From Pardosa pseudoannulata (Eukaryota; Arthropoda; Arachnida; Araneae; Lycosidae): 64,000 nucleotides of DNA. This document shows, piece by piece, positions 1 to 10,692 of this stretch. A model generated the notes under the pieces. That model saw only the letters and a program-made list of their open reading frames with translations. It was not told the origin of the DNA and did not search any database. Both the position numbers and the translations under genes were made by a program. Each line of letters opens with the position of its first letter. The stretch's first letter is position 1. Where the stretch lies: positions 176,175,827 through 176,239,826 of the forward strand of contig CM063505.1 of assembly GCA_032207245.1 (NCBI GenBank), written 5' to 3'.

Positions 1-295
1 ACGCAAAATAAATGTACTTACTACATTTTGTTTATGTATAATTTTCCTCTAGTATAATTATTCAGTCGATTAAACATGTAGAAAGAAATTCTGCAATTTC
101 AATGATTTTTTAATTTATACTTTTTCAAAACTAATCATTGGTTATAAAAATACCCGGACATGAGAAAAGTTGAAATAGACGTGCAAGAAATAGTAACAAT
201 AAAATAGATGGGACGCAAAATAAATGTACTTACTACATTTTGTTTATGTCTGAAAATTTTGTAGATAATTATTCATTCAATTAAATATATAAATG

Positions 296-338
<43 letters not shown>

Positions 339-440
339 TATTATGTAGTAAGAAATTCTGCAATTTCATCGATTTTTGAATTTATGCTTTTTTAAAACTA
401 TTCACTTATTATAATTTACCCTGGACTGAGAAAAGTTGTA
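1..440. repeat. Imperfect direct duplication of about 215 bp
   Basis: The opening motif ACGCAAAATAAATGTACTTA at 1 recurs at 213, and both copies continue through similar text: TTTTGTTTATGT, a TTATTCA stretch, GAAATTCTGCAATTTCA (about 86 and 351), then a TTTTTAA-rich stretch and an ACTGAGAAAAG or ATGAGAAAAG motif. The second copy carries a TA microsatellite that the first lacks, so the units differ mostly by TA expansion. No coding potential is visible. Confidence 0.7.
299..335. repeat. TA microsatellite
   Basis: Uninterrupted TA run in AT-rich DNA. On both sides lies an imperfect duplicated block, described in the next entry. Confidence 0.95.
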
Positions 441-1300
441 AAAGATCAGCAAATATTAACAATAAAATGAATGGGATGCAAATAGTAACAATAAATGGTA
501 TGCAAATCATAACAATAAAGAAATTTTTCCTTATTATTCCTTATTATTATTGATTAAAATGCAGGACATTGACAGTAATTATTCTTATTAAGAATAGTGA
601 CAATGAATATGAATAGGCTTATAACAAATTAATGTAAAAATTATTCAACGAATCAAAAGTTAATTTTTATAAAAGTTCCAATAAATAATAGATTATTTGT
701 ATATATTAGTTCGTTTGATTAGTTGTTAAGTTGTTTGATAAGTGGTCTCATCGTATGGTTTCAAATATTTTTGATGATTTATAAAAACTGATGCGATTAG
801 TAAAGACATTAATAAGTATTTAAAAAACTAAAAAGTAGGTCACATTATAAACAAAATAAAGTTTAAAAGATTAGTTAATTTACCTGAATCAAATTTTATT
901 AAATAATTTCCCCATTAAATAGCTAAGTGAAAACTTGAGCGGACACCCTCTCAATACCCATTTCGGCCTAGCACTAATAAATGAGGCACGCAATAAGAAT
1001 CGTGTTTAGTGAAGGTTTGTAGATTAAAAAAAAAAATCACTGTTAAACGTGTCTTACTACCTCTTCCTGTTACAGTTAGCCCTGACTCCTCTATAGGTTA
1101 AATATATATGACCATTTTTAGTACACATAAGGAATACTTTCTCCTAATTATTAAAAACTAACATATAACCCGTCATATGACGGGATTAGTAAAATTTTTT
1201 TAAGTTTCTAGAATTGTAAAGTACCCTATGAGGCAGGTAAAAAAATGGTTTGTTATTTGGCTAAGAAAAATGCGGTACACATTGTTTATCTTCATACTCC

Positions 1301-1478
1301 CTGCCGAACGATAGCCGATTGGTTATGGTGCTGGCCTTCGGTACCGGAGTTCATGGGTTCGATTCCCACTGTGTCATGGTTGTTCGTAGCCGTTCGGAAT
1401 CGGCTTTAAACTGTAGGTCCCGGTCTCATTAGCATTTGTGTTGCGAAAAGTAGACCGTAGCACTTGAAGCCAAACCAA
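1301..1478 (+). repeat. tRNA-derived SINE (full length) inside Helitron A
   Basis: The head is tRNA-like: an A-box-like segment after GCCGAACGATAGCC, then a B-box-like GGTTCGATTCC. The body ends in GTAGACCGTAGCAC and an AAACC-type tail. It is flanked by the 9-bp direct repeat TCATACTCC at 1292-1300 and 1479-1487. The equivalent place in Helitron B (about 22.44 kb, opposite strand) has a single uninterrupted copy of that target, so the insertion boundaries are directly visible. A free tRNA gene is unlikely because the tRNA-like part is followed by the same 3' body in every other copy. Confidence 0.85.
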
Positions 1479-1999
1479 TCATACTCCTCTAAAGTCTCCT
1501 GATACTGTGAATGCAGTTTAGAATCACGTTGATTTCATTTAGTCAAACCCTGTGGTTATGTATAAAAAACAAACACACAAAGGAACAAACTTCTTAATTT
1601 TTAAAGATATATAACTTAAACTCTAAATTATTATTAAACTCTAAATTACTTAAACTCTAAATTATTTATTAGGATGTGAAATAGACTCAAAGATTTTTAT
1701 GAAAATAATTTGTCGTTAATACCGGTAATAAACGTTTCATTGCAACATAAAATAATCTATGATTAAATTTAAAATTATCGCATATGTAACTAATCTATTA
1801 TTTATGCCAAATATAAAAGAAAATTATTTACGTAATATCTAAGTTCAGTGATAAAAAGTATGAAAATAATGCAGACGATATTTAAATCATTTAAAATAAG
1901 AAAGGATTAAATAAGATGATTAAAGAAATGACGTCATAAATCAAGAAAAATGCTATTTTTACCTATTTGCTACGTGATAAACTTAATAGCCTGCCGGGG

Positions 2000-2173
2000 T
2001 TTGGTTTGGTTTGGAGCGCTACGGTCTACTTTTTGCAACACGAGGGTTAATGAGACCGGGACCTACTGCTTAAAGCCGATTCCGAACGGCTACGAACATC
2101 CATGCCATACTGGGACTCGAACCCACGAACTCCGGTTCCGAAGGCCAGCATCCTAACCATTCGGCCATCGTTC
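2000..2173 (-). repeat. tRNA-derived SINE (full length) inside Helitron A
   Basis: Same family as the SINE at 1301, in opposite orientation, with a GGTTT-rich tail at 2000 and the tRNA-like head ending at 2173. It is bounded by a perfect 15-bp target-site duplication, AATAGCCTGCCGGGG, at 1985-1999 and 2174-2188. A perfect duplication with a well preserved body suggests a comparatively recent insertion. The 68-residue open frame across it is a shadow of the repeat. Confidence 0.9.
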
Positions 2174-2881
2174 AATAGCCTGCCGGGGAATATAGGATTG
2201 AAGTAATGACATTAAAAGCTCGAAAGGGGGGGGGAGATTTCGAACGTTTTAAAGATTTGATTTGAATTTTTCTAACCCTACCTCCTCATGAATCCAATAT
2301 GGATGCCCCAATCTATTCCAGGTCCAACCGCTTCACAAATTCGAGGGCAGACGGACAGATAACTTAGGCTATTATTGTATAGGGGATTATTATGCAGTTT
2401 TTTTTGTCATAAATGTAATTAATAAACTTGGCAAAAAATTTACATGGAATAAAATTCTGAGTAGTAAAAGTATCTTGCAAAAAAATTAGGAGCATCAAAA
2501 TTCATTCTTGGAAGTAAAATACTCTTTATGAATCTTTAAAAACGTAATATCAATTGTATAAATTGCTTATTCTTAAACATTAATGAGAAAATATGATTGC
2601 ATAAACACACATACACAACATACAAAAATATTTGAATAAATTTAATTTACCTGAAATACATAATAGCTATTCTTCTCTAAAAGATTATAATAAAAATTCA
2701 ATTCTAATAAGCAAATTTAAGATAAAAAGCTTAGTGGACAGAAATTAACTTTCAGGTGGTGTATCCTTTATATATGACCATGTAGGAAAGAGTTGTTTCA
2801 ATAAAGTTAACGAAATTTTATTTCTGTATCATTGATGGAAAACTAGACCTCATATGCAGCTATTTGTTTTTAATTTTCCAG

Positions 2882-2970
<89 letters not shown>

Positions 2971-3071
2971 ATACATACATATGCATATGTGTACATATAT
3001 ATGTATATATACATATATATACACATATATAAATATATCTACATACATATACATGTATATATAAATATATC

Positions 3072-3105
<34 letters not shown>

Positions 3106-3165
3106 CATACATATATGTAAATATATGTATGTATGTATACATACATACATTACGAATTTATTTTA
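2882..3165. repeat. Compound TA / TACA / TGTA microsatellite
   Basis: Long TA tract with interspersed TACATA and TATGTA variants, ending in a CATACATATATGTA-like palindromic section near 3105-3150. Open frames across it on both strands are artefacts. Confidence 0.95.
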
Positions 3166-4297
3166 TATTCATTTATCCTATATAAATGCATACAGGCACA
3201 TACATATAAATATATATATACAGTCATGAATATATGAACTTATTAAATTATTACCTGCTAATAAAAATATACAGACACTTTTCCTCCTTTAAAACCAACG
3301 AAATTTGTATATTATTTTAATAATTTTATTATAAGTTTGTCATTTCTATAAATTCCGTTATATTATTATTAATATTGGTATATAAGTTGTTTATGTTACT
3401 TCCATTAAAGTTAATATAACGAATATTAAAATTCTACATTTACCTGCTTTATATCTTATTTAATATGATATAATAAGAAAAATTATGCAATATAAACGTA
3501 GGAAAGTAATAAGCAATCGAAACATGAAAACAAATGCATTTATACATAAAAACACAATGACTTAATAGACACTATTTCAAAACAAGCATAAATTCTTTAA
3601 AAAATTAAATAAATAAAGGAAAAACACACCGCTTGATAATAGTTCGAAAGAAAACGTTCAATATGAAAAGTAAATTTTGAAAGGCTAATTTCTATAACAG
3701 TTATTTTTTGTGAATATATAGGGAAATGAAGTTTACACTCCGTATTGGAATTAGTAAACGACAAGTATAAGGGAAAAGTTTTTGACTTTCACTAGAAAAG
3801 TTTGAGTTATTTTTAACCTTGATCTAAAAATTTACTGTAGTTACGTTAAATTGTGAGCTAAATATAACGTTAGGGATATTATTAGTCTGAATTAAATTAT
3901 TTCATTACATTTACGATATGTCTTCAAAAACTGTTGTTTTTAGACAGTCTAATTACTAAGCGTTCTTATAGAAACGCGTTAAATTTTAAGCTCAAAAGTA
4001 TTTCTTTGTTATAAACTCCTAGTCTTACCATAGTCGGTTACAGTTAATCATCGATTATTAACTACAAAATGTACAGCAGCTAATCTCTAATTAACTCTAA
4101 TCATCATTAAGGAAATCTAGCTTAAGAAACATTTAATGCAAAATATTTTAATTTTACTGAAAAGTATTTAATATATTTTACTATAAATTTTATTATTCGA
4201 GATGTAAAAATCAACTTTTCTGACGTATTCTTAAGTTAATATAAAATTTACAATGATTTTTATTCTTAATTTTTTACACATGTGTTAGTATTATATG

Positions 4298-4365
4298 ACA
4301 CACACACATATATATACACACATATATATGTATATATATATGTATATATATGTATATATATATAA
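4298..4365. repeat. CA/TA/TGTA microsatellite
   Basis: CACACACACA passes into TATATACACA and then TATATATG-type units. Simple repeat only. Confidence 0.9.
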
Positions 4366-5317
4366 TATTAATTAAATTATGTAAATTATTTTCAATTTAA
4401 TCAATTAAAATTTAAACTTTTCAAAGTAATTTGTAAAACTACGTAAAATTTCATTTTACATATTAATTACCTCTATAGTTTGAAATTCAACTTTTGTAAC
4501 TCTAAAGAAAACATCAAGAAATATTACAAGAGAAATTCAATAATCTTGTCCTAAAAATTTTATCACACTCTTCAGAATAGGAACACACTATTAAATAATG
4601 CTGGAAGCCACTTAATTTCGATCAAATTATTTATTGTAAAATAAAATAAAATTATGCCTTTCTGTGATTTTCTCAGAAATTAATACTGTTAGGTCCATTT
4701 TTTTATATTGTTTAAAATACAAATCGAATAATATTCTTTTTAGGTATCAAAAAGTTTATTCATTGCTTTAGCAATAACTATTTCCTGTCATTATTAAATT
4801 TTTCAATAAACCAAAGTTTTTGAAAATAATTTTTTTTAAAAACTGATTTTTTCACTTTCTCCTGGACTTAACGCATTGATTTCTTAGCCACTTACTTGTA
4901 AAATGATATTGAAGCTGTTTAAAGCATTTATATCAGTCAATATATATTTTAATCCTCTAATGCTGTAATGGGGTTCTGGAGAATACTAGACAATCTAAAA
5001 AAAGGGTACATATAGTTAAAATAAACAGGATAAGAGAGGAGATTTGAATTCTTAGTATTGTTTAGAAGAGTGAGTTATAAAAGTGGTGATAGAAATAAAA
5101 TTTTAAAGTTTTGCCGTACATGGAACTGATTAGAATAGATAAGGGTTAAATGAGAAATGGTACGAAAATAAAGAATAACAGTAAGAAAATCATTTCACTT
5201 TTTCGAATTAACTAATCTTACACTCTAGTGTTTGCTCGTATTCCTTCAGAGTGTGATCATTCCATACCTTCAAAAGAGATTGGTGTAAGGGGTGTGAAGG
5301 GAAGGTTCGGGACTTAC

Positions 5318-5412
5318 CTTGCTGCTCTTCGACTAGCTCCTTTGACCTTGCTCTTGTAGCGTCTAGTAGTGAATTAAAGACGTGGGCTTGCCGTCACTAG
5401 ATGTCTTAAATA
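5318..5412 (-). other. Candidate first exon of a minus-strand gene, ending at a strong donor
   Basis: Read on the minus strand, AGCAGCAAG is followed by GTAAGT (donor at 5317-5316), a near-ideal splice donor. The segment is clearly less AT-rich than its surroundings. Two frames are open up to the donor: one gives ...SLLDATRARSKELVEEQQ, the other TTRRYKSKVKGASRRAA; neither has an ATG after its upstream stop, so it may be a 5' UTR exon or an internal exon whose acceptor I cannot identify. A TATTTAAG motif lies on the minus strand at about 5405-5412. The upstream boundary is a guess. I do not recognise the gene. Confidence 0.35.
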
Positions 5413-5632
5413 CGGGGTGAATGAAAACGGCTGCCGGTTGGTCCGCGAGAACACGCTTTGGCCTCGTTCCTCACCTATCCAGGTCAACGGAACGTCTCTC
5501 TCGCTCCCTCCCCCCCTCTTCCACCCGAAACACCAAATCCTGGAGTCGGAAGATGGGACGCAGGAAGTATCATAGAAAAAGATACATAAACACGTTTTTC
5601 TCTCACATCCTTTTACGAGACCTTATTTAGCG
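5413..5632. promoter_or_regulatory. Possible bidirectional promoter / less AT-rich island
   Basis: Between the two outward-facing candidate exons lies CpG-containing, pyrimidine-rich sequence (CTCTCTCGCTCCCTCCCCCCC near 5500) that stands out sharply from the AT-rich surroundings. No canonical plus-strand TATA box is apparent. The 69-residue frame from 5421 has no recognisable feature and is more likely 5' leader than protein. This is inference from composition and exon geometry. Confidence 0.3.
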
Positions 5633-5682
5633 ATGGAGGATTCACTTAACCCTCTAGGACGTGGTCCTACGCGGTTCGAGAG
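5633..5682 (+). CDS. Candidate first coding exon, plus strand (MEDSLNPLGRGPTRFE...)
   Basis: An ATG at 5633 opens a short frame reading MEDSLNPLGRGPTRFER, in which the last codon is split by AG|GTGAGT (donor at 5683). The peptide has balanced composition and ordinary codons, unlike the AT-driven frames elsewhere. The 50-nt length leaves two bases of a codon at the junction. It faces away from the minus-strand candidate exon at 5318, so the two could share a bidirectional promoter. I cannot place the next exon: the plus-strand acceptor at 11148 does not continue this frame. The protein family is not recognised. The call rests on the ATG, the donor and composition only. Confidence 0.35.
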
Positions 5683-6089
5683 GTGAGTGAAAGGCGAAAG
5701 TGATAGAGGAGATAATTGTGGTGAGAGTATCTTGAGAGAGGGTGACAAACAGGATAGAATGGCACATACATATAGACTTACAGGCTTTTTCACAAGGCAA
5801 TTTTCGACACATTTGATTCTTTCATATGTTATATGCATGCGTACATACACATAGACACACATATATATGAAACATGGGAAATTTATATCCACCAGTTACA
5901 AATGAATTTAGCCACTATTATTTTTAATTCCCCGAGCTTACTGGGCAGTGAAGTGTTATGCATCGTAACTCCATTATAAGGAAGCAATGAAGTCCGTGGT
6001 AAAACTAACTTTATTCTGGATGTTTCTCCAACAGCAAAAGAGCATTGAATGATATATGAAAACGTTTTTCTATTACACAGTTCGCCCCA

Positions 6090-6397
6090 CAGTGAGAGAA
6101 AACGTGGAGTTTACCATGAGACAAGCAGCTTAGTCAGCGTTATTAACAGTCAGAAAGAAACTTAGATCTTTGAAAAAGTGAACCATTTTTTTCGGGTACA
6201 GCTGGAAAATGTAAGGATTGGACAGGAAATTAGTATTTATTACAGAGTTAGTTTAGGGAGACGGGTTGAAAGAATTCAAGTAGCGAACACAACTTTTAAT
6301 TCTGAGATTTTGTGGCTGCGAAAAAAGATATGAAAGAATGAGAAGAGGAAAAGGAAAATTTTAAAGAAACATTTTAAGTTTAATAATTTTGATACAT

Positions 6398-6452
<55 letters not shown>
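6090..6452. repeat. Diverged dispersed repeat, copy 1, ending in a TA tract
   Basis: This segment and 7105-7567 share the same order of motifs: GAGAGAAAAC, ACAGCTGG, a GAAAGAATT motif, a stretch ending GCTG(C/G)GAAAAA(A)GAT, then TAATTTTGATA immediately before a long TA run. Many substitutions separate the copies. The TA tract starts at about 6399. I do not recognise the family. Confidence 0.55.
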
Positions 6453-6453
<1 letters not shown>

Positions 6454-6559
6454 TAATAATTATAATGTTAAATATATATATATATATATAAGTAAGGTTT
6501 AAAAATGGAGGTTAAGAATTAAGCGAGTTATAATTAAAAATAGTTAGAACTCTTTAACG

Positions 6560-6850
6560 ATGACGTAATAGAAGAAAAACACATCCTCGAGCGGAACTAT
6601 ACAGAGTAACGAAGCTGACGCGGTAGAAAAGAAGATTTGCTTAGGTAGCAACGCCAAAAAATACATTTCTAGGAGGGAAATTGGGTTGGTAACGTAATCT
6701 ATGCTGGTCGCCACAAAATGAGAAGAAAGGATATATAAATGGCATAGCCATGGACAGAAGGATTACAATAAAGAAGTTTTTATATATGAAATAAAATGTG
6801 TCTTCCACGTCTTAACCAAGTGGTCTTATTCCACTAACCACTTTTCCGTG
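6560..6850 (+). other. LTR-like regulatory segment (possible solo LTR)
   Basis: The stretch lies between the two copies of the dispersed repeat and contains GGATATATAAATGG (TATA-like, about 6729) followed about 35 bases later by AATAAAG (polyadenylation-signal-like, about 6768), then a hairpin-prone AGTGGTCTTATTCCACT near 6821. The order TATA box then AATAAA within a few hundred bases resembles an LTR U3-R. No second LTR, primer-binding site or target duplication was identified, so it is only a candidate. Confidence 0.25.
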
Positions 6851-6851
6851 T

Positions 6852-6852
<1 letters not shown>

Positions 6853-6904
<52 letters not shown>
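6853..6904. repeat. TA then TG compound microsatellite
   Basis: A TA run passes directly into a TG run, as is also seen at 17182 and 25285. Confidence 0.95.
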
Positions 6905-7104
6905 AATCCAATAACTATAATACTGCTCGCCAAGGTGAAAGCTAAATAGCTAGCAGTAATAACGAACGATGCAGTCTGTTCACACTGAAGAGAACGGCAC
7001 AAATCTAATTAAAACTCTATTTTAGGGCTGCTAAAATGGACATCTTTACTAGTCAACGACATTCAAAAGAAAGACACAAAAATCACTCTTCTCGAACAGA
7101 GGTG

Positions 7105-7490
7105 CACCCAAGAGAGAAAACAGAAAGAATTTTCTCACTTACTCAGCGAATTTAAATGTAAGATCAGGAAAAACGCCAAGTCATTTGCAGGCGACAGCTG
7201 GGAAACTTGTTGAATAGACAGAAAATTTACATCTATAGGATAGAAAGTTTTGGGAAATGGATCGAAAGAATTTTACGTCGGGAACGCTCCTTTGATTAAG
7301 ACATTTAGAAGCTGGGAAAAAGATTTTAAGGAATTAGAATGGGAGAGAAGGGTTTTTTAATTAAATATTAAAGTTAAATAATTTTGATATAGTATATATA
7401 TATATATATATATATACATATATATGTATATATATGCATATATATATATGTATATATGCATATATATATATATGTACATATATGTATATG

Positions 7491-7567
<77 letters not shown>
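7105..7567. repeat. Diverged dispersed repeat, copy 2, ending in a TA tract
   Basis: Homologous to 6090-6452 over roughly 280 bp with the TA tract at the same boundary (about 7392-7567, here with TGTATA and TGCATA interruptions). Open frames made of Y and I residues across the tract are not proteins. Confidence 0.55.
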
Positions 7568-7569
<2 letters not shown>

Positions 7570-7737
7570 CTGTCTTTTAAGGCTGATCTGCAATATGGAA
7601 ATTAATGTTGCAAAATCATATACCGAAACTCTTACCTTTAATGATTTAGTAATACCTTTGTTTAATCATTGCCCATCAAAAACCTTTCATGTCATTGCCA
7701 ATCAAAAACCTTTTTACAGAGTATAGACAAAAATGAG

Positions 7738-7995
7738 GTGTGGTAGGTCAGTCAGCAAAGGCAGCTATCTCGTAAGCAGAAGGTAGCGGGATCAAGGCTC
7801 GAGCCGGCAAAACGTCCACCATGTTCATAGGGCGGCAGGGGCACATAATATAGGTTCGTGATCCCCATGCCCTCTTCATGCCCAACTTCAAACGATATCT
7901 CTAGAGGTGGCATGCCAACTCTGAGAGGTTCTTCTGATTGGTCCCTGCATATAAATTATAAGGATCCCCTCTTAGACATTCAAACTCTCGAAGTA
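7738..7995 (+). repeat. Possible second tRNA-derived SINE
   Basis: GGTAGGTCAGTCAGCAAAGG followed by TCTCGTAAGCAGAAGGTAGC and GGGATCAAGGCTC resembles a decayed tRNA head (A-box-like then B-box-like), with a GC-richer body up to about 7995. No target-site duplication was found, and it is not related to the AAACC-tailed SINE. It could be a chance resemblance. Confidence 0.3.
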
Positions 7996-8587
7996 ATAAA
8001 AAATTTAATTTGTCCTTGAGAAGTCGTATCACTTCCAAATGGGCAAGGAATTAACCAACTTCCCAATAGAAGAAAATCTGAGGAGTGTTGGGGATTCCAT
8101 AGGTCAAGGTGACCAGAATTGAGTACAAATTTATTACAAATCGAAATTCTCAAATTTTAGAACACGTTTATTAATTTATTCAGTTTAATGACTAATCAAA
8201 AAAAGTATTTTATACTATACGTTAAGAAGCAAATAATGCATGTAAATTTTCGAAATTACTTCTTAAATGGATTTTGAATTTGAAAAGTTTCATTTTCATA
8301 ATTTTGTTATCCCTCTTCAAAAAAGAAAAAAAGTATGCAGTTAAATTCTATTTAAAAGTAATAAATCATTTTACCTTTTAAATGCACAGAATTATTTAAT
8401 ATTTATTTCTCAATTTGCGGATGGTCCCCTATCAGCAGAGTTTCGATGGGAGTTGTGACTTGTGCTATGTTTTTACACAATAAAAATACAAAATGATGAC
8501 ACAAATTAATCCTTTAGATACGAAATAAAAATGAGAAAAAAATTGCTTCTCAATGACTTTTGGTTATATGGTATATATTTATATATA

Positions 8588-9311
8588 CTAACTACAAGTA
8601 CCCAGCTTTGCCCGGGTTTAAAATAAGGTTTTCTGCAGAAGCGTACAAAATTGATTATTTGCATGCAATAAAATGGTACATTTATGTTAAAGCAATGGGA
8701 TAGACAACATTTTTGGTAGTTCCATTTGAAGAGTTTACAAAATGATTTTCCTCTTTGTCCACTCTGGAGCAGGCCACATACAACTGCCCATGGAAAAAGC
8801 ATGGTATCTGCAAGTCTATACCAGCAATCCCAAGAGACTGGCCCTGTGACTTGTTGATTGTTATGGCAAAGCACAGTTTCAATGGGAATAGTATTCTCTT
8901 GAATTGTATGGTGTTGTATGAGGTAATGATAGTTATTCTTGGAATAAAGACATCCTCACCCTTACCACACTCTGTGAATACTGTGACTTGAATGACATGT
9001 TGCATCAGCTTTTTCACAATTAAACTTTTGCCATTGCACAACCTGGGTGCATCAATATTTCGGATCAGCATTATTGGAGCACCAACTTTAAGAATCAAGT
9101 TGTGGGATTGCTAATCAGGAGTCTGGATGGAATTCAAGAACTCAAAGGGATATTGTACTATTTCATCCTCATTAAGGATGCAGTCTATGGACTTGTAGGC
9201 ATATTCTTGCCCTGGGAGCTGATTCTGAATGGTGACATTGAGCTTCTCAACCACATCACTTCTGTTTGCCAGAATTGCTCTGTCAGAAAGCCAGTCCTGA
9301 TCCTTGAAGTT
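8588..9311 (-). mobile_element. Truncated Helitron: 3' end plus helicase C-terminal part
   Basis: On the minus strand the helicase remnant is followed by a Helitron-type terminus: a hairpin ACCCGGG-CAAAG-CTGGGT at about 8617-8600, then ACTTGTAG and TTAG at 8591-8588, followed by T. Established Helitron 3' ends have a GC-rich hairpin about 10 nt before CTRR and insert before T; here CTAG appears as TTAG. The 5' part, including the Rep nuclease region, is missing upstream of about 9311. The hairpin differs from that of copies A-D, so this is a separate family. Confidence 0.8.
8682..9311 (-). pseudogene. Helitron PIF1-like helicase, C-terminal fragment with one premature stop
   Basis: About 209 codons read in one frame from NFKDQDW (9311) to VVYPIALT and a stop at 8682. 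The fragment matches what I know of Helitron-encoded PIF1 helicases: DRAILANRSDVVEKLN, LPGQEYAYKSID, LKVGAPIMLIRN, INKSQGQSL (motif V region) and GQLYVACSRV (motif VI with its arginine). Walker A and B lie in the missing N-terminal part. One in-frame TAG at 9113-9111 interrupts the frame just before the LKVGAPIMLIRN block, where a GLP-type stretch is expected, and a stop precedes NFKD. The original enzyme unwinds DNA during rolling-circle transposition; this remnant cannot encode a working enzyme. Confidence 0.85.
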
Positions 9312-9414
9312 TTACTGAAATATATTTGTTGCAGTATTTGCTTGCAGTAAAGTAAATATAACAAAGAAATATTGCGTTTACTTACCGCTTTTGTTTAGTA
9401 AAGTTGTCTCTAAA

Positions 9415-9810
9415 ATGTACCCACGGCTGAGAACAGGCACATGGAGTACTACTTTTGGTTGTAGTGCGGTTGAGATGGAACGAAACCTGTTTAAGAACCT
9501 TCCATGTAAGATGACTGCTGGAGGTGAAGTCCATCCTACAAACATGGGTCTGGAGGAGAAGGGGGTCCTAACACTGTTCCTCTCCCACCCTACACATGTA
9601 TAACCATCACTTTTACTTACATCCTCATCATCTCATCATCACCACAAAAACATTCAAAATCACTCTCAATGACCAACTTGCATGATTTCCTTTTTTTCTT
9701 TTTTTTTGTTCACTATCACACGGCTCAGAACGAGCAACTGGAGAACTACTTTTAGCTGGAGGAGGCCAGAGTAAGGTTGGGATGGAACGAAACATGTTTA
9801 AGAACCTTCC
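9415..9810. repeat. Duplicated 90-bp motif (9415-9510 and 9718-9810)
   Basis: Both copies contain CGGCT(G/C)AGAAC, a TACTTTT(G/A)G stretch and GATGGAACGAAAC(C/A)TGTTTAAGAACCTTCC. The second continues into GTACCAAATTTCCCGTTA and AACAGACAAACAGACAATAAA, which looks like the 3' part of a transposable element of unrecognised family. The frames seen in the first copy carry no recognisable protein motif. Confidence 0.5.
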
Positions 9811-9904
9811 CCATGTAATTTTGTGTACGTGTACCAAATTTCCCGTTATTTGGTTGTCTAGATCTTGAGTTATAAGGGAACAGACAAACAGACAATAAAT
9901 GCGT

Positions 9905-9906
<2 letters not shown>

Positions 9907-9965
<59 letters not shown>
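9907..9965. repeat. TA microsatellite
   Basis: Pure TA run directly after the AACAGACAATAAATGCGTCT sequence. Confidence 0.95.
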
Positions 9966-9968
<3 letters not shown>

Positions 9969-10538
9969 GTAACGTCATAAGATAAGAATGGTTTGTTTGG
10001 TATGTGACGGTTCTGTAGTGGATCGAATAAATTTAAGATCTTCCACAATGAATTACATCCCACAAAAATTTTACATCTTAACTTATGAAGGAGTTTAATT
10101 TGTAATACATGTTTGTAAATTACCAGCGAACACAAATTCGCACCATCTTACCTTTCAATCTTCTGGCCACTTGAAAGTCAAAATCGCACTTGTTTACATC
10201 CAACTTACTTAAAAGTATCTTAAGTATAACGCAGGAGACAGGAGGAAAGGCCAATATACCCACTTGAAAGGATGGTGTTCAGAGGCTAACATATAAAAAC
10301 ACTTAGCGGCTGCAGGCAGATTCCCAGACAATAAAAATTTAACATTCATAGGAGCACTGACGCCCCAGGTGTGAAATAGCCACTGTTAGCCTTTTAGAGT
10401 GAAATCGAAGATAACGGCTGAACCTTTCTTACCTCCTATGTGACTGACATTAACGCGCAAAGAACAAATCAAAGCCCAACGTAAAATTAAAACGTAATTT
10501 ATAAGATATTTTTCATAAGAGTTTACATAAAGCTGCAA

Positions 10539-10692
<154 letters not shown>

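Larger units (their letters stand above)
1158..2386 (-). mobile_element. Non-autonomous Helitron, copy A (with two nested SINEs)
   Basis: Read on the minus strand, the element starts with TCCCCTATAC at 2386 and ends at 1158 with the palindromic hairpin CCCGTCATATGACGGG followed by TTATATGTTAG. Helitrons are known to start with TC, to end in CTRR after a short hairpin, and to insert between A and T; here the flanking bases are A and T, and the CTAG of sister copies has mutated to TTAG. The same ends and internal sequence occur at 21.5, 47.7 and 50.8 kb. It contains no helicase coding, so it would depend on a relative for movement. Two SINEs are inserted in it. Confidence 0.82.
2389..5260. other. 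AT-rich DNA, no gene seen
   Basis: Apart from the TA-rich tracts listed separately I see only AT-rich sequence with stops in all frames. The long YIYIYI-type open frames here are translations of TA repeats and not proteins. Confidence 0.7.

Noticed and set aside
1141..1200. TTAGG-type telomeric repeat or other chromosome-end signal
   Set aside because: None seen anywhere in the window; the AAACC units belong to SINE tails.
1950..2156. 68-residue plus-strand frame
   Set aside because: It lies across the antisense of a SINE copy whose borders are fixed by a 15-bp target duplication.
2854..3120. Open frames of alternating Y and I residues (also at 7357-7726, 9628-10135, 10386-10778, 17455-17738, 52628-52816, 55863-56129)
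   Set aside because: They are translations of TA microsatellites, open on both strands at once, with no protein-like composition.
8755..8991. Plus-strand 78-residue frame
   Set aside because: Antisense shadow of the Helitron helicase remnant, which reads on the minus strand with recognisable motifs.
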